Shown here: positions 49,401-60,064 of the stretch, piece after piece
Layout of the letters: each line of letters opens with the position of its first letter
How positions within the stretch are numbered: position 1 is the first letter of the stretch
Assembly (NCBI GenBank): GCA_029959195.1
Contig: CP114125.1
Location: 1,302,001-1,366,000, forward strand
Reading direction: 5' to 3'
Origin: Dictyophora rubrovolvata
Lineage: Eukaryota; Basidiomycota; Agaricomycetes; Phallales; Phallaceae
DNA length: 64,000 nt
The notes under the pieces: generated by a model
The model's database searches: none
Seen by the model: only the letters and a program-made list of their open reading frames with translations
Told to the model about the DNA's origin: nothing
Program-made: the position numbers and the translations under genes

Positions 49401-49912
49401 AACAACGAATGACCTTCAGCTCGGAATTCTAGGAACGACGTGTCATTATTCTATCCACTGTGAGAAGCAGCATGGATGTGGAATTTGATATTAGACATAC
49501 GCTCGGCTTCGTTGCCAATCCGCGCCGATTCAATGGTACGTTGCATCTACTAAGAATCCAGCTCATGTTTGACGCGCCAATAATAGTCGCGGTGACTCGA
49601 GCTCAAGCTCTTCTGATCGTGGTCGGAGACCCAGCTGTTCTCTCACTCGATCCACTCTGGAGAGGTTTCATGAATTACGTCCATCTGGGCGGAGGATGGT
49701 GTGGTGTAGAGCCTGATTGGGATACCACTGAGCCCATCACAAGCGACGACTATGGCCCATCGCGTCGAGAACTGGCCCGAAATGAGCTGGAAGGATTGAT
49801 TGAAAGGACCAAATCGTTAATCCTCGGCAATAGCGGACAGTCCTGGGAATCCAGCGAGGGTCGCGACGAGTTTTATGTTAACGTCGATCAGCCCTGGAAA
49901 GATGTCGAGTGA
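46418..49912 (+). CDS. SF1 RNA helicase, SDE3/MOV10 type with N-terminal zinc fingers, copy 1
   Basis: Upf1-like helicase of the SDE3/MOV10 group, which in other eukaryotes acts in RNA silencing and transposon control. N-terminal CxxC/H zinc-finger segments: CPNIISRGVC...CKHC, then FVCAVVCSSDVDFEVHTSG, CNICDTSFSSLHSYTEHMHG and CTICNKTLLKYNESRH. Exons start 46418-47088, 47145-47624, 47689-47751, then 47819 onward. A beta-rich region (ERIVMTLNARGLAGRYRD) precedes the helicase core. Core motifs: GPPGTGKT (rebuilt across an intron), Ia CATSNSAAD (Pro replaced by Thr), [67 protein letters not shown]. The first finger's CCCH spacing is altered, since the fourth ligand is not at the usual distance. 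The tandem paralogue follows 257 bases downstream. Confidence 0.9.
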
Positions 49913-50169
49913 TTTTCGATCCTTGTTCGATTCTACAATATCCAAAACACAACAAAACATGTACATATACTCTTGTATTATATTTCGCTAGTAGCCTGAA
50001 ACTTTGATTAATTGATTTCCTGAACGCGCTCATTTCTGGTTTTGTGCATACAATCAACAATAAAATAAGGTTCACGTTGTCAACAGTGGCCGTATTCGGC
50101 CGTTTACTGTAAAGCGGAGTTTCATTGTCGAAGGAAGGACAATCGTTTTTCTTTCTTACCGCTATCACT

Positions 50170-53100
50170 ATGACTTCCAAACCTGACAGAACGTTTGGAC
50201 AGATATGTCCCAATTTTCTGTCTTCAGGCGTTTGCTTAACTGAAGGTTGCCGCTATCGACACAACGTCCAGTTCTGTGCTATCTGTCGCGTCGTCTGCGC
50301 CACCGAGTACGCTTACAACGGTCATCTAAAGGGCAAAAAGCACGAGAGAAGCGTGCAGCGTATTCAAAATGGTGACTTAACATATTGCAAACTTTGCGAT
50401 GTAGTCGTGCCATCTGTTTCTATGCTGCCACGACACGTTCGTGGCAGACGCCACAGGCAACTCTTGGGCGAGAATCCTGAGTGGCAACCTGGCGATACCA
50501 CATCAGCTTCTGTACCCCCTGATTTCATTCAATGCGAGACCTGTAACACGTCTTTTCCATCTCTGTTCCAGGCGAGGCATCAGACCAGTTTCACCCACAA
50601 GAAGAAGGAGAGGTTCTTCACCATTCAGGCAGCGTTTGAAGAATCCGACAAAGACAAGCACGGCGTCGAAGTGAATGGAGAATTGGATTTTGGTTTTATC
50701 GAGACTGATAAGGCCGATCTGATCCACAAGCTAAAATTGGACGTTGTGCTTACCGCTCGGGAGCGAGTCGTCGTTTCGGAAGTGCGTCTGTCTTCCAGCA
50801 AGTCGCAAATAAAGACAAACTCAAAGTGCGTTCGTTTATGACCGAACCAATCTTTGCCTGTGGTTAAATATACTCAACTAGCTTTTATCTGGAATACTTC
50901 GAACTTCCTTGTGCCCTAATAATGGGTGCTCCGGAAAGAATAAACGTCTATTTCGAACCTAAAGGCCTTTCAGGACGGTTTAATGACCGTATAGAAATCG
51001 TTCTTCAAGACCGCATGCTGCGAAATCAATTTGCAATTACAAGAACTATCAAGGCAGTTGTGGGAAATTCCGCTGATTTTGACTTGTTAAAACCGTCTGC
51101 ACCTTATAAACCTCTCGAGCGGGTTAATTTAGCGAAGGAACCTGACGTCACGGTTGTTCGTGGTATTCGCCCTCCTCAGCTTGCTGAAATCGAATGGGCG
51201 GTTGTGATCCCTCCATCATTACCCCCGGAAACCCTGAAAATTTTGATTAACTCGGAAAACCGTGGGCGCGTTGTAGACGCACTCAAAAGGATCTGGTTAC
51301 CTCCGCCCCCTCTTCGAGTGGATACGTATACCCGACATTTCAGAGTACTTCTTCACGTGGAAGAACTTCAAATGGAGTGCGCATTTAACTTGTATGGTTT
51401 GGCTGTTTATTTACTCAAATTTATTGTTCGCAGAAAAGACATTCAATATTACCGCAAAACAAGTGTTACGATGGATCCAGTTGCCCCAGACTATCACAGG
51501 TCAGGGTGGCAAAACCTTATTATCCTCTCCTAACTTCCAGCTTGTTATTTATAGGCTTTCTGTCCCAGGACTGGCAGAGAAGCGACCAAGCATCATCGTT
51601 GGAGACAAAATCCTCGTTCAAAGGGCTGAAGACGCCGGGTCGACAAGATGGTTTGAAGGCTTCGTACACCGAATTCGCCTAACGGACGTAGATTTACGAT
51701 TCAACGCCTCCTTCAGACCTCTCAAAGGCCAGAAATACAATGTTCAATTCAAGGTTAATCGGATTCCGCTTAGGAGAATGCATCAAGCTATCGCAACAGC
51801 CTTTTCTTCGGATAGAGTGTTATTCCCAACTTGGGCTCATACGACAAACCAAAAGCGTATTACGGAAGAAAGAATCAGTGTAATTCGGACGGTCGACCGT
51901 ACCATACAATCTAATCCTCCTCAACTACGGGCGGTTGGCACGATTGTCTTTATGCCTCCTGGCAGCGTCCCTTTTATCATCTTTGGGCCGTAAGACTTTC
52001 TCTTGCCACATCAGATACTCCCTCTCATTTTTTTTTTTATATTTCAGTCCTGGAACAGGGAAAACGGTCACCGTTGTAGAATCTATTCGACAAATACTGT
52101 TAACGGACTCAAATGCTCGCATACTAGCTTGTGCTCCGAGTAACTCTGCTGCTGACCTCCTAGCCGAACGTCTACTCGGTAACATGAACACAAACCAGTT
52201 GTTCAGATTAAACGCTCCATCAAGGCCTAAAGACGCTATGCCCAAGATTTTACTTAAGTACACTTTGGTGAATGCTCAGGAGACATTCTCGATCCCACCT
52301 TTAGATGAACTCAAAAGATATCGGGTTATTGTCTGTACTTGTATTTCGGCGTCTGTGACGTATGGCATTGGTATGACTCGTGGGCATTTTACGCATATCT
52401 TCGTCGATGAGGCTGGCCAAGCTTGTGAACCCGAGGTTATGATTCCCATTAAGACTATGGCGGATAACGAGGTACTGTTTTTCTTTTCGTAAAGATTGTT
52501 TTATATCTAATGAATATATATGCTAGACGAATATAATTTTATCGGGAGATCCAAAACAATTAGGCCCTATAGTCCGATCTTCCCTCGCTTCCTCATTCGG
52601 TTTGAAAACAAGTTATCTTGATCGCCTTATGTCGCGAGAAATCTATGATCCTCAGCTAGGAGAAGGTATATGGAAAGTTAACTCGTTTTGTTACCTTATC
52701 CCAGGCTAGCTTATATCCCGATTTTTTTTAGTTACGTCAAATTAATCAAGAACTGGCGAAGTCATGAAGCAATTCTTCGATACCCCAACGAACAGTTCTA
52801 CAGGAACGATCTTGTACCGCACGGTGACGAAGTCGTCACTCACAGCTTATTACGCTCAAGCGAAGTAGTCAAGCAGGGTTTCCCGATCGTTTTCCATGCA
52901 ATTGTGGGTAAAGACCTTCGAGAGGCGAGCTCGCCTTCGTTCTTCAACCCGGACGAAGCTTCTGTTGTGAAAGCGTATGTCGAAAGACTGCGCACGGATC
53001 TGCGTCTCCGGCTCAAAGATAGTTCAATCGGTGTTATCACCCCGTATCATGCTCAAGCCATGAAAATTCGGGCTTTGTTGAAGAAGAGCGGTTATGATGG

Positions 53101-53689
53101 GATTAAAGTTGGGACTGTAGAGGATTTTCAGGGACAGGTGCGTTTTCTTTTTTTTTAAAAAAATCATGGTTTCGGTATAATGTTCCTAATATCCTGCCAT
53201 GGCTTCGCAGGAACGCCGAGTCATTGTCGTCTCAACTGTGCGAAGTAGCATAGAACACATTGAATTTGATCTCAAACATACCCTTGGATTTGTTGCCAAT
53301 CCACGGCGTTTCAATGGTATTTTTCAAAAAAAAAAAAGTAATAAGAGTGTTTGTTTATGCATGACGTTTTTTCAGTGACAATTACCCGAGCTCAGGCCCT
53401 TCTCGTAATCATTGGAGATCCTTACGTTTTATCCTTGGATCCGTTGTGGAGGGGATTTATGAATTACGTCTACTTAGAAGGCGGATGGAAAGGCGTCAAA
53501 CCCGATTGGGACACGAAAGCTCCTGTTACTGCTGAAGACTATGCCCCAGCTCTTCGGGAGGCGGCTGAAAAAGATATAGATGCATGGATGGAGCGTACGA
53601 GAACACTGATACTCGAGAACAGCAAAAGACTACAGGAGATGGATGATGACGATGCTCATGTGGATCGTCCATGGAGGGAAGCGGAATAA
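50170..53689 (+). CDS. SF1 RNA helicase, SDE3/MOV10 type with N-terminal zinc fingers, copy 2
   Basis: Tandem paralogue of the gene before it, same strand, intron positions largely shared. Starts [16 protein letters not shown] (50170). The N-terminus keeps a regular CCCH finger ([19 protein letters not shown]) and matrin-like C2H2 fingers ([29 protein letters not shown]...[17 protein letters not shown]...H). Then [15 protein letters not shown], and a helicase core with [65 protein letters not shown] and [11 protein letters not shown], all canonical. One splice site near 52665 is unusual. The paralogue's donor there is AG|GTAATT, but here it reads TG|GAAAGT; a 44-base intron with another acceptor keeps the frame but adds several residues (AYIPIFFS). 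Likely functional. Confidence 0.9.
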
Positions 53690-53793
53690 GAAAAAGCCGT
53701 GAAATTTTCTTATGCCGTTTTCAGACATGTTATGTTTTCATATGGAATGGATAGGTATTGAATATTAAAAAGGGAAATAACTAAAGGTACATT

Positions 53794-55398
53794 TTAAGAG
53801 AATAGCTTGTTTACAGATGTATTACCCTCTTGGTTCTTCTTCAAAACCTTTTATATCGAAATTAGCATTTTGTCGAACAATATCAAAAATGTAAACCAAC
53901 CTTGGCGACTGCAAATTCAAAGTCTTCCTGAGTGACATGTTGACGTCGTTCACGCAAAGCGTACATTCCTAAATCATAGGTTTAAAACATCGCCTTGAGA
54001 CAGAGCGCTAGAAATAAGTCTTACCAGCTTCAGTACAGATACCTCGCACTTCGGCTCCGGAACACTGACCCATCTTCTCGGCTAGAGCTCGTAAATTGAT
54101 GCCACGTTGTAGAGACATCTGCTCAGGCTTTGTCAACAAAGGCTTGACATAAAGAACCAAGGAAGCTCTCACTTGCCTTACGAGAGTGAATTCGAAGAAT
54201 GCTCACACGGGCTTCCGGACCGGGCGGTGGAAATTCGATTTTACGGTCAATACGGCCGGGTCGGAGTAGAGCGGCATCCAAAATGTCTGAGGGGTTACTT
54301 TTAGTTGCCGATTCTATTACCTACCGTACGAATGCAAAAGTTACCTATTCGATTTGTTGCCATAATGACCTAAAGATACTATTTTTTGAGCAAAGGCTTG
54401 GACAGGACGTGATTCGATACGTGCCTTAATGTTCTTCGTAGACTCAAATCCGTCTAGCTGATTCAACAGCTCCAACATTGTCCGTTGCACTTCAGAGTCG
54501 CTATTTCCACTTCCACCATCACCACGCGAACTTCCAATGCTATCAATTTCATCCATGAAGATAATACTGGGGGCATGTTCACGGGCCATGACGAAAAGCT
54601 CTCGGACCATACGACTTCCCTCGCCAATATACTTCTGAACCAACTCACTTCCACTAACGCGAATGAAGCAGCAATCAGTATGATGGGCGACAGCTCGAGC
54701 AAGCAGTGTTTTCCCAGTTCCTGGTGGTCCGTACAGCAAGACGCCTTTGGGTTGGGCTATACCCAATGCTTCGAAGAGTTCCGGGTGTTTGACGGGTAGT
54801 TCGATGACTTCTTTAATTTCTTTGATTTGTTTGTCCAGACCACCGACCATTTCGTATGTACTGTCTGGAACCTTTTCGACCATCATTAGTGAAACAAGGG
54901 GATCGACTTTGTTTGGGAGGATTTTGTGGAGGGTATACGAGTCTGATCGGAGAGCGACACGCAAGGAGGGTGTCAGTAGAGAGGCATCAATTTCGGATGA
55001 GTCAAAGTCCACGACTAGCTCAATGGAGCAACAAATAAGGCAAATTGCCACGGGAGTGGTTAAAAAAATGCGAGAACGTACTGTATTTGCCTTCTGGTTG
55101 TACCTTAACAAGCACCTTGTTCTTTCCCATGACTTTCACTACTTCTCCAACATAACTGCCCGGTTCATGGAGTAATTGAAGCTCTTCACGTAACAGTCGA
55201 ACTAGAACAGCCATTATTATGTATATCTGCGTGGAGTTCGATTCGCCACACACCCCGAGCATTTAGAGCGTTTCTCTGAGCTTCTAACCGCCGTAAATTC
55301 TGTGTTTTATGATTGATAGTGAGTTCAGCTGCCTCAATTTTGGCTTGGTAGTAAGCCTTAATCCCTTCTTGGTTGTTTAAAGGCTTTGATACAGTCAT
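53794..55398 (-). CDS. RPT6: 26S proteasome regulatory subunit 8, AAA ATPase
   Basis: One of six ATPases in the base of the 19S proteasome cap, which unfold substrates and feed them into the 20S core. Starts [20 protein letters not shown], followed by a coiled-coil start ([15 protein letters not shown]). Then the OB-fold region ([20 protein letters not shown]), the Walker [14 protein letters not shown], Walker [21 protein letters not shown] and [14 protein letters not shown], and the helical domain [20 protein letters not shown]. The last exon gives [11 protein letters not shown]...NKLFS, close to the usual KLF-x end. Several short introns, all GT-AG. It reads away from the phosphatase gene to its right, sharing a 462-base spacer. 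A decayed fragment of it lies at 59567-59761. Confidence 0.95.
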
Positions 55399-55860
55399 TG
55401 TCGAGCTCGTCGAGGCTGAGGGTTTTTGAGCAGTGACGCGTCGTCGCTGTAGTTACGTAAGTATTTTTACGCAAGAAGCATGTCACACCTATCATATGTC
55501 ACATATCACATTTCGTGTGACACAAGTCGATCACCATTTTGGTTGCACGCCGCAGTCGCGTTTAGGCATAGAGTGATCTTCTGGAAGGTAAAAGGTACGT
55601 TTCTCTTCGGATAGTTATTCTCTTCGATGTTTTATTAAATCATGAAGATTAGCGTTATTCCTCTCATAAGCGGCGGAATTTGTGCATAGCGCATTCTCAT
55701 AATCACCCGAATATCATTCGCCGAATAGAAGCACGTACGCTTAGCCATAAAAAAATATCCGATTCTACCCAAAAGACCAGGGAGTGCGTGGACTGTCTTT
55801 CCCTTCGTTTATTCTCTTCCCGTCTCTTCTGGAGTTCTGAGTATTTCTGTTGATATCCAG
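55399..55860. promoter_or_regulatory. Shared upstream region between RPT6 and the phosphatase gene
   Basis: 462 bases between two divergent start codons, so it must hold both promoters. It contains an ATCATATGTCACATATCACA-like partial repeat near 55489-55512. No known proteasome control element could be assigned by eye. Confidence 0.45.
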
Positions 55861-57590
55861 ATGAACGATCCATCAATATATACACCGCCGCCGCCACCAC
55901 CGCCACCACCGCCTTTGGCGCAACCCCAGCAAAGACCATTCTATTTTTCCATCACCAGAGGCCCAGATGAGATACTTCCCAATTGCCTGTATTTAGGAGG
56001 GTTAGTATTTACATTTACGTCTGGTGTTATTGACATTTGCTTTCGTAATGGCTTGATCATCAAAGGTTATCGGCAGCGTTGGATTCCGAAATGATGAGTG
56101 TACTGGGTATAACACATATCCTTTCTGTATGCCCAGAGTGCACGTGGGACATTCCGTGAGGATCTTCTTAAAATGCCTCCCGATCTATATTGAAATTAGA
56201 TACTTAGAACACATATGTCTATTCATGTTGACGATACCCCCGATGAAAATATCCTTATTCGTTTACCCGAAGCCTGCGATTTCATTCAACGTGCCATTGA
56301 TTCTGGTGGAAAAATCTTCGTTCACTGTATGATGGGTGTCTCACGCAGTGCCACCGTTGTTTGTGCTTATCGTAAGGCATCGTGTCATCGCTTTTGCTTG
56401 TATCTAAATCGCTTTCGGTATACTTTTACATCAGTAATGAAGACCCAGAAAATATCGGCTAAGGACGCCATGGCATATATCAAATCGAGTAAGTGTTCCT
56501 CTAAACTGGCGATTTGACGCTTATCTATCTATGATAAGAGCGACCGGTGGCTCGCCCGAATTACGGCTTTATTGAACAACTAGATGTATGGCAGGCGTGC
56601 GACTATGCTCCCAGTGTCGTTCATCCCGCATAGTACGTTCTTAAACATTGAACTCAACTCGTTTTTTTTTTGATGATGGAAAGTGTCGCATGGAAAAGGA
56701 AACATGACGATGAACATGGTCTCTTATTATCAAACGTGTCAGAACCTACCCGTCTCGCTGATAAACTATACATAATTGAGTCAGATCATCCACCCTGTTT
56801 CCTCATTTATCCCTCTCCTTTAAACGTGTTTTTTTTTTCTAGGGATTTACCTTCAAACGCACAGTCGTTAGCATCATTCTTGAGACGCAATAATATTACT
56901 CATCTTCTCACGCTCAATCCTTATCAACCCATTTCGATGTCTGAATCAACGCCAGTAGTTGACCGCTGTCATCTGAATCTCTCAGATGGATTATCTGAAG
57001 ACCTGGTCTTGCATCTCCCCGAAGCTATCACTTTCTTAGATAACGGGCTGAAAGACGTCCAGCAACGGCAGCTAGAGCAAGCTGATGGGGCTGTATTGGT
57101 ACATTCATTTGATCTCACAAGAATATGCATCACAATCTGTGCCTACTGTGAGCCGTTCCGGGTCTTCATTTATCCACCTGTGGCTTATTCATCCCATTTT
57201 AAAGGGATGTCTTCACGTAAATTAGACGTTCCTAGCGCTTTTCGACTGCTTGATGTCGGTAAGAGCTCCTCTTATAATTTTCCCATCTGCCGCCAAAATC
57301 TCGGATATTTCCTAGGTTTACCTTTATATAGCCCTACAGCTGAATTCACAGCCTTGATGGCTCTGTATGAGGCTTGTAATGGTGAACCTACCCCAGATCA
57401 TCCAGAAATCCTAGCATTCAGACAACGGAAAAAGGAAGAAGAAGAAAACAGGAAGTTCAGAGGCTTCCGACAAAATATGGATGCTCCATGGATTATGTGG
57501 CAGCCTCCGATGTCCAGTAGTAGTAGTGGATTATCTGCGAAGGAGAAGGAAGCTTCAAGAAATAGCAGTCAAGGTGTTCTACGATTTTGA
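55861..57590 (+). CDS. Dual-specificity phosphatase with a second, dead phosphatase-like domain (423 aa)
   Basis: Nine exons: 55861-56000, 56066-56155, 56208-56371, 56435-56488, 56539-56632, 56684-56779, 56843-57147, 57205-57258, 57316-57590; total 1272 bases, in frame. N-terminus has a polyproline run. Domain 1 (about residues 38-175): LPNCLYLGGLSAALDSEMM, conserved HVDDTP with the general-acid Asp, active-site loop HCMMGVSRSATVV, then ending NYGFIEQLDVWQ. This is a complete dual-specificity phosphatase. Domain 2 (about residues 205-340) repeats the fold: LYIIEDLPSNAQSLASFLRR, NNITHLLTLNP, and, where the loop should be, VHSFDLTRICITICAYWMSS: the catalytic Cys is Ser and the Gly/Arg pattern is changed, so it cannot act as a phosphatase. 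The C-terminus is charged. Substrate unknown; the second domain may bind substrate. Confidence 0.85.
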
Positions 57591-58647
57591 TTCCTGAGAT
57601 TGGCTTATGCTTTTTTGAATCACAATGTTGTTTTCTTGATCATTTATGATTATCCATCCCCCTGTCTTTTATTTTCATGTAATTTTGGGTATCTTACGTG
57701 GTGTACAGTTGGACCAGGCATGCAATGTCTTTGTATTGACAGATAAGCAATGCGTCAAGATCTAGATCGATCTGAGGGGAAATTACGCATTAATGCGTTG
57801 AACTACGCAATCTATATTAGCCGTTGTTCAACAATCGTTGAATGAAGACGATCAGCTAATGTAAGCTCTAGCTGATCGCGACCCTCTGCTGTTCCCCAAA
57901 TGTCCATTTGTGAGAGGTCAAAACCCTCAGGTCCGGAGGTGTTTTCATGATCCCAGCTGGGTTCGCCGGCCCCTTTCATGTTCTTGAAAATTCCCTGAAG
58001 GAAATGATCACGAAAAATATCGTCAAGTGGACGTAAATCCGGATCCTGAATGTGGTCTAGGTTGAGTGTCTTTCCCGCGATATCATCATATCCTTTTGTG
58101 AACGGGATAATAACGTAATTTCTCTGTGAAAGATTCAATGTGACCCGTAGACAGACAGAAACAAAATTAACAAGTTACGCACATCGGGGTTAACACCAAA
58201 ACAATAGTTATCCCAGGCACTGTGAAGATCTTTCCTCAAAAGAATAACATTTTGTACAGAATCTATTTTTGATGAACCTCCCACTTGGTTATCAGGAGCA
58301 GGGTCCGTGATTTTACTGGGGAAATGTCTATCCACCCACTCAGAACAAACATTAGAAAGATGATGTATGAAGCAACATCGTAGTCAACGCACTTCCTTCT
58401 GGTGGGCCCGGGGGAAGATATGAGCTGCATCAAAGCGTTCAAATTTGCCTTCGTGGAGTAATTTCGTAATGAGACAGTAAGGATCACGTTCTCTGGTACG
58501 TTCACGATAGAACAATCTCTGTTAATCAGTTAACTAATACAGAAAAGTAGGTGGCTATGTTATATTGGCACAGACTCTTGACTCCACTACTTGCACGGAT
58601 GGATTGCGCGGACGTGCGGGCCGCCTTGATGTCTTGGAATTCAACTT

Positions 58648-58868
58648 GTTGAAGATAGACAGCGCCACTAAGTGTGAGCGCTTGTGTAGATAGTTTTAGC
58701 TTAGTCACACACTCGCCTAAAGGTTCAAGGCTTCGCCTTGAACTCTTTAGGTGAGCTATTCCTTTTTCACTCTTTTCTGTACATATCTAACGTTAAAGGC
58801 TTCGCCTTGAACTCTTTAGCTATATTCTGCTGCTCGTAATATAAGCTATATTACCCTAGCTGTTGTTA
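58648..58868. mobile_element. 221-bp insertion with hairpin, in the left HNH copy
   Basis: Flanked by a 6-base duplication CAACTT (58642-58647 and 58869-58874); the right HNH copy has a single uninterrupted site. Inside is a hairpin with about 20-base stems (CTCGCCTAAAGG...CTTTAGGTGAG, near 58708-58754). The string GGCTTCGCCTTGAACTC recurs about 70 bases on (near 58799). No coding capacity. A small non-autonomous or foldback element of unknown family. Confidence 0.7.
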
Positions 58869-59008
58869 CAACTTTAAGTGGCATTCCATCTGATGATGTT
58901 ATTTAACATTAGCATATATATCACCTAGAAAAAGAGACTTACCCAACGTGAGTAACACATACTTCCTTTCCGGGACAATCTCAGTACTGTCGTTAGGGAC
59001 CCCGTCAC

Positions 59009-59094
59009 CTGGGAGGAATTTTCCCGTATCCTCATAAATATCATCTCCACTGAACAACAATGGGCTTTCTTTTATCTAACGAAAGATGGAATAG
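59009..59094. other. 86-bp micro-inversion in the left HNH copy
   Basis: The segment CTGGGAGGAATTTTCC...GATGGAATAG has the same plus-strand orientation as 60289-60374, although the sequence on both sides is inverted between the arms. The right copy reads open through it, so the left copy is the flipped one. Confidence 0.85.
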
Positions 59095-59345
59095 TCTATT
59101 AATCCGTACTGCCAGAAACCTGGTGCAAGTCATGATACTCATTGACAGCCTTAAGGTTATCTAAGGTAAACGGACCTGAAATAATATGTCCTCCACAATC
59201 ATAGACAAAGACATTTCGATTTTTTCTTTCTTCTGGCATAATAATCTACCTCGGGGTGCATGAAAACAGACACGACTTGATTCTGTGCTTATCGCTCGTA
59301 GTGGCACTGGAGTGGCGTTGGAATGAAAAAAAAACTTAAGATTCC

Positions 59346-60064
59346 AGGAACTAAGTAAGCGGCAAGCTGTCTGATGCTCGGCACTACATCTACTCGAGGC
59401 GTCCAGAGCACCACCAAAGCCTTTGCATCCCACCATTAAAGGCATTTATTTATTTATCAGTACTAGTGTTAGTTCTAGCAGAGACCCCAATAGCTGGCAC
59501 CAGCACCACCATGTACCAGCCACCTGGCTACTAATAGTCATTGGGCCCCACGGCCACGACATGTGCCTTCGGCTCCGTAACACTGACTTATCTTCTTGAC
59601 TAGTGCTCGTAAATTGATGCCACGTTGTAGAAACATCTGATCATTGTCAACAAAGGCTTGACATAAAGAACCAAGGAGAGCAAAAGGAGTCGGAAACTTT
59701 CACTTCCCTTACGAGAGTGGATTACTCACACGTTCTAGACTAGGCGGTTAGAATTCGATTTCGTGTAGACGAGTTGTAGACGAGGCTAATATTGCGCGAT
59801 TGAAGGCAGGAACGGCTTGGGAACAGCACGAACGGGCGCGCACGGCTGGTGAAGGACAGTTACGCGTGACAGAAAGCCACGGATCGTGCCTCGGCCTCGG
59901 GGGTCCAAACTGGTTCGCAGGCTTTCTAAGTATAGAGACGGTGACCATCCCGGTATTTTGGCCTCTCGAAACTTGTTACGGTCCGTCTATACGGGTACGA
60001 CGCTGAGCTCTAACGTCCAAACCGTCACAACCGCTTACATAATTTTGGAACCTGAACTCTGAAG
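59346..60064. other. Spacer between HNH arms
   Basis: Apart from the RPT6 fragment no gene is seen. A GC-richer part around 59800-60000 has open frames on both strands without recognisable motifs. Confidence 0.4.
59567..59761 (-). pseudogene. Decayed RPT6 fragment
   Basis: About 195 bases matching RPT6 at about 54053-54235 in the same orientation, including an intron, so copied as DNA and not through mRNA. Shared strings: CTTCGGCTCCG, CTCGTAAATTGATGCC, AGGCTTGACATAAAGAACC, TTACGAGAGTG and ATTCGATTT. It covers the stretch after the second region of homology, from the C-terminal helical domain back to KIEF. Small indels break the frame. Lies in the spacer between the two HNH arms. Confidence 0.8.

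Larger units (their letters stand above)
57812..59239 (-). pseudogene. HNH nuclease gene, left copy, disrupted
   Basis: Inverted paralogue of the gene at 60153-61326. Recognisable parts: MPEERKNRNVFVYDC start (59239); DPYCLITKLLHEGKFERFDA, AHIFPRAHQKE with the HNH histidine; GSSKIDSVQNVILLRKDLHS and AWDNYCFGVNPD; C-terminus LADRLHSTIVEQRLI (57812). Two lesions break it. An 86-base segment of exon 2 (59009-59094) is inverted relative to the other copy, which destroys that exon, and a 221-base insertion (58648-58868) splits the next. The catalytic half is preserved and its splice sites are still recognisable, so the damage is confined to the N-terminal half. Confidence 0.8.
57785..59345 (-). 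repeat. Left arm of the HNH inverted repeat
   Basis: Reverse-orientation match of 60065-61345, roughly 90% identical by eye, including introns. It is longer than the right arm because of the 221-base insertion. Confidence 0.85.
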
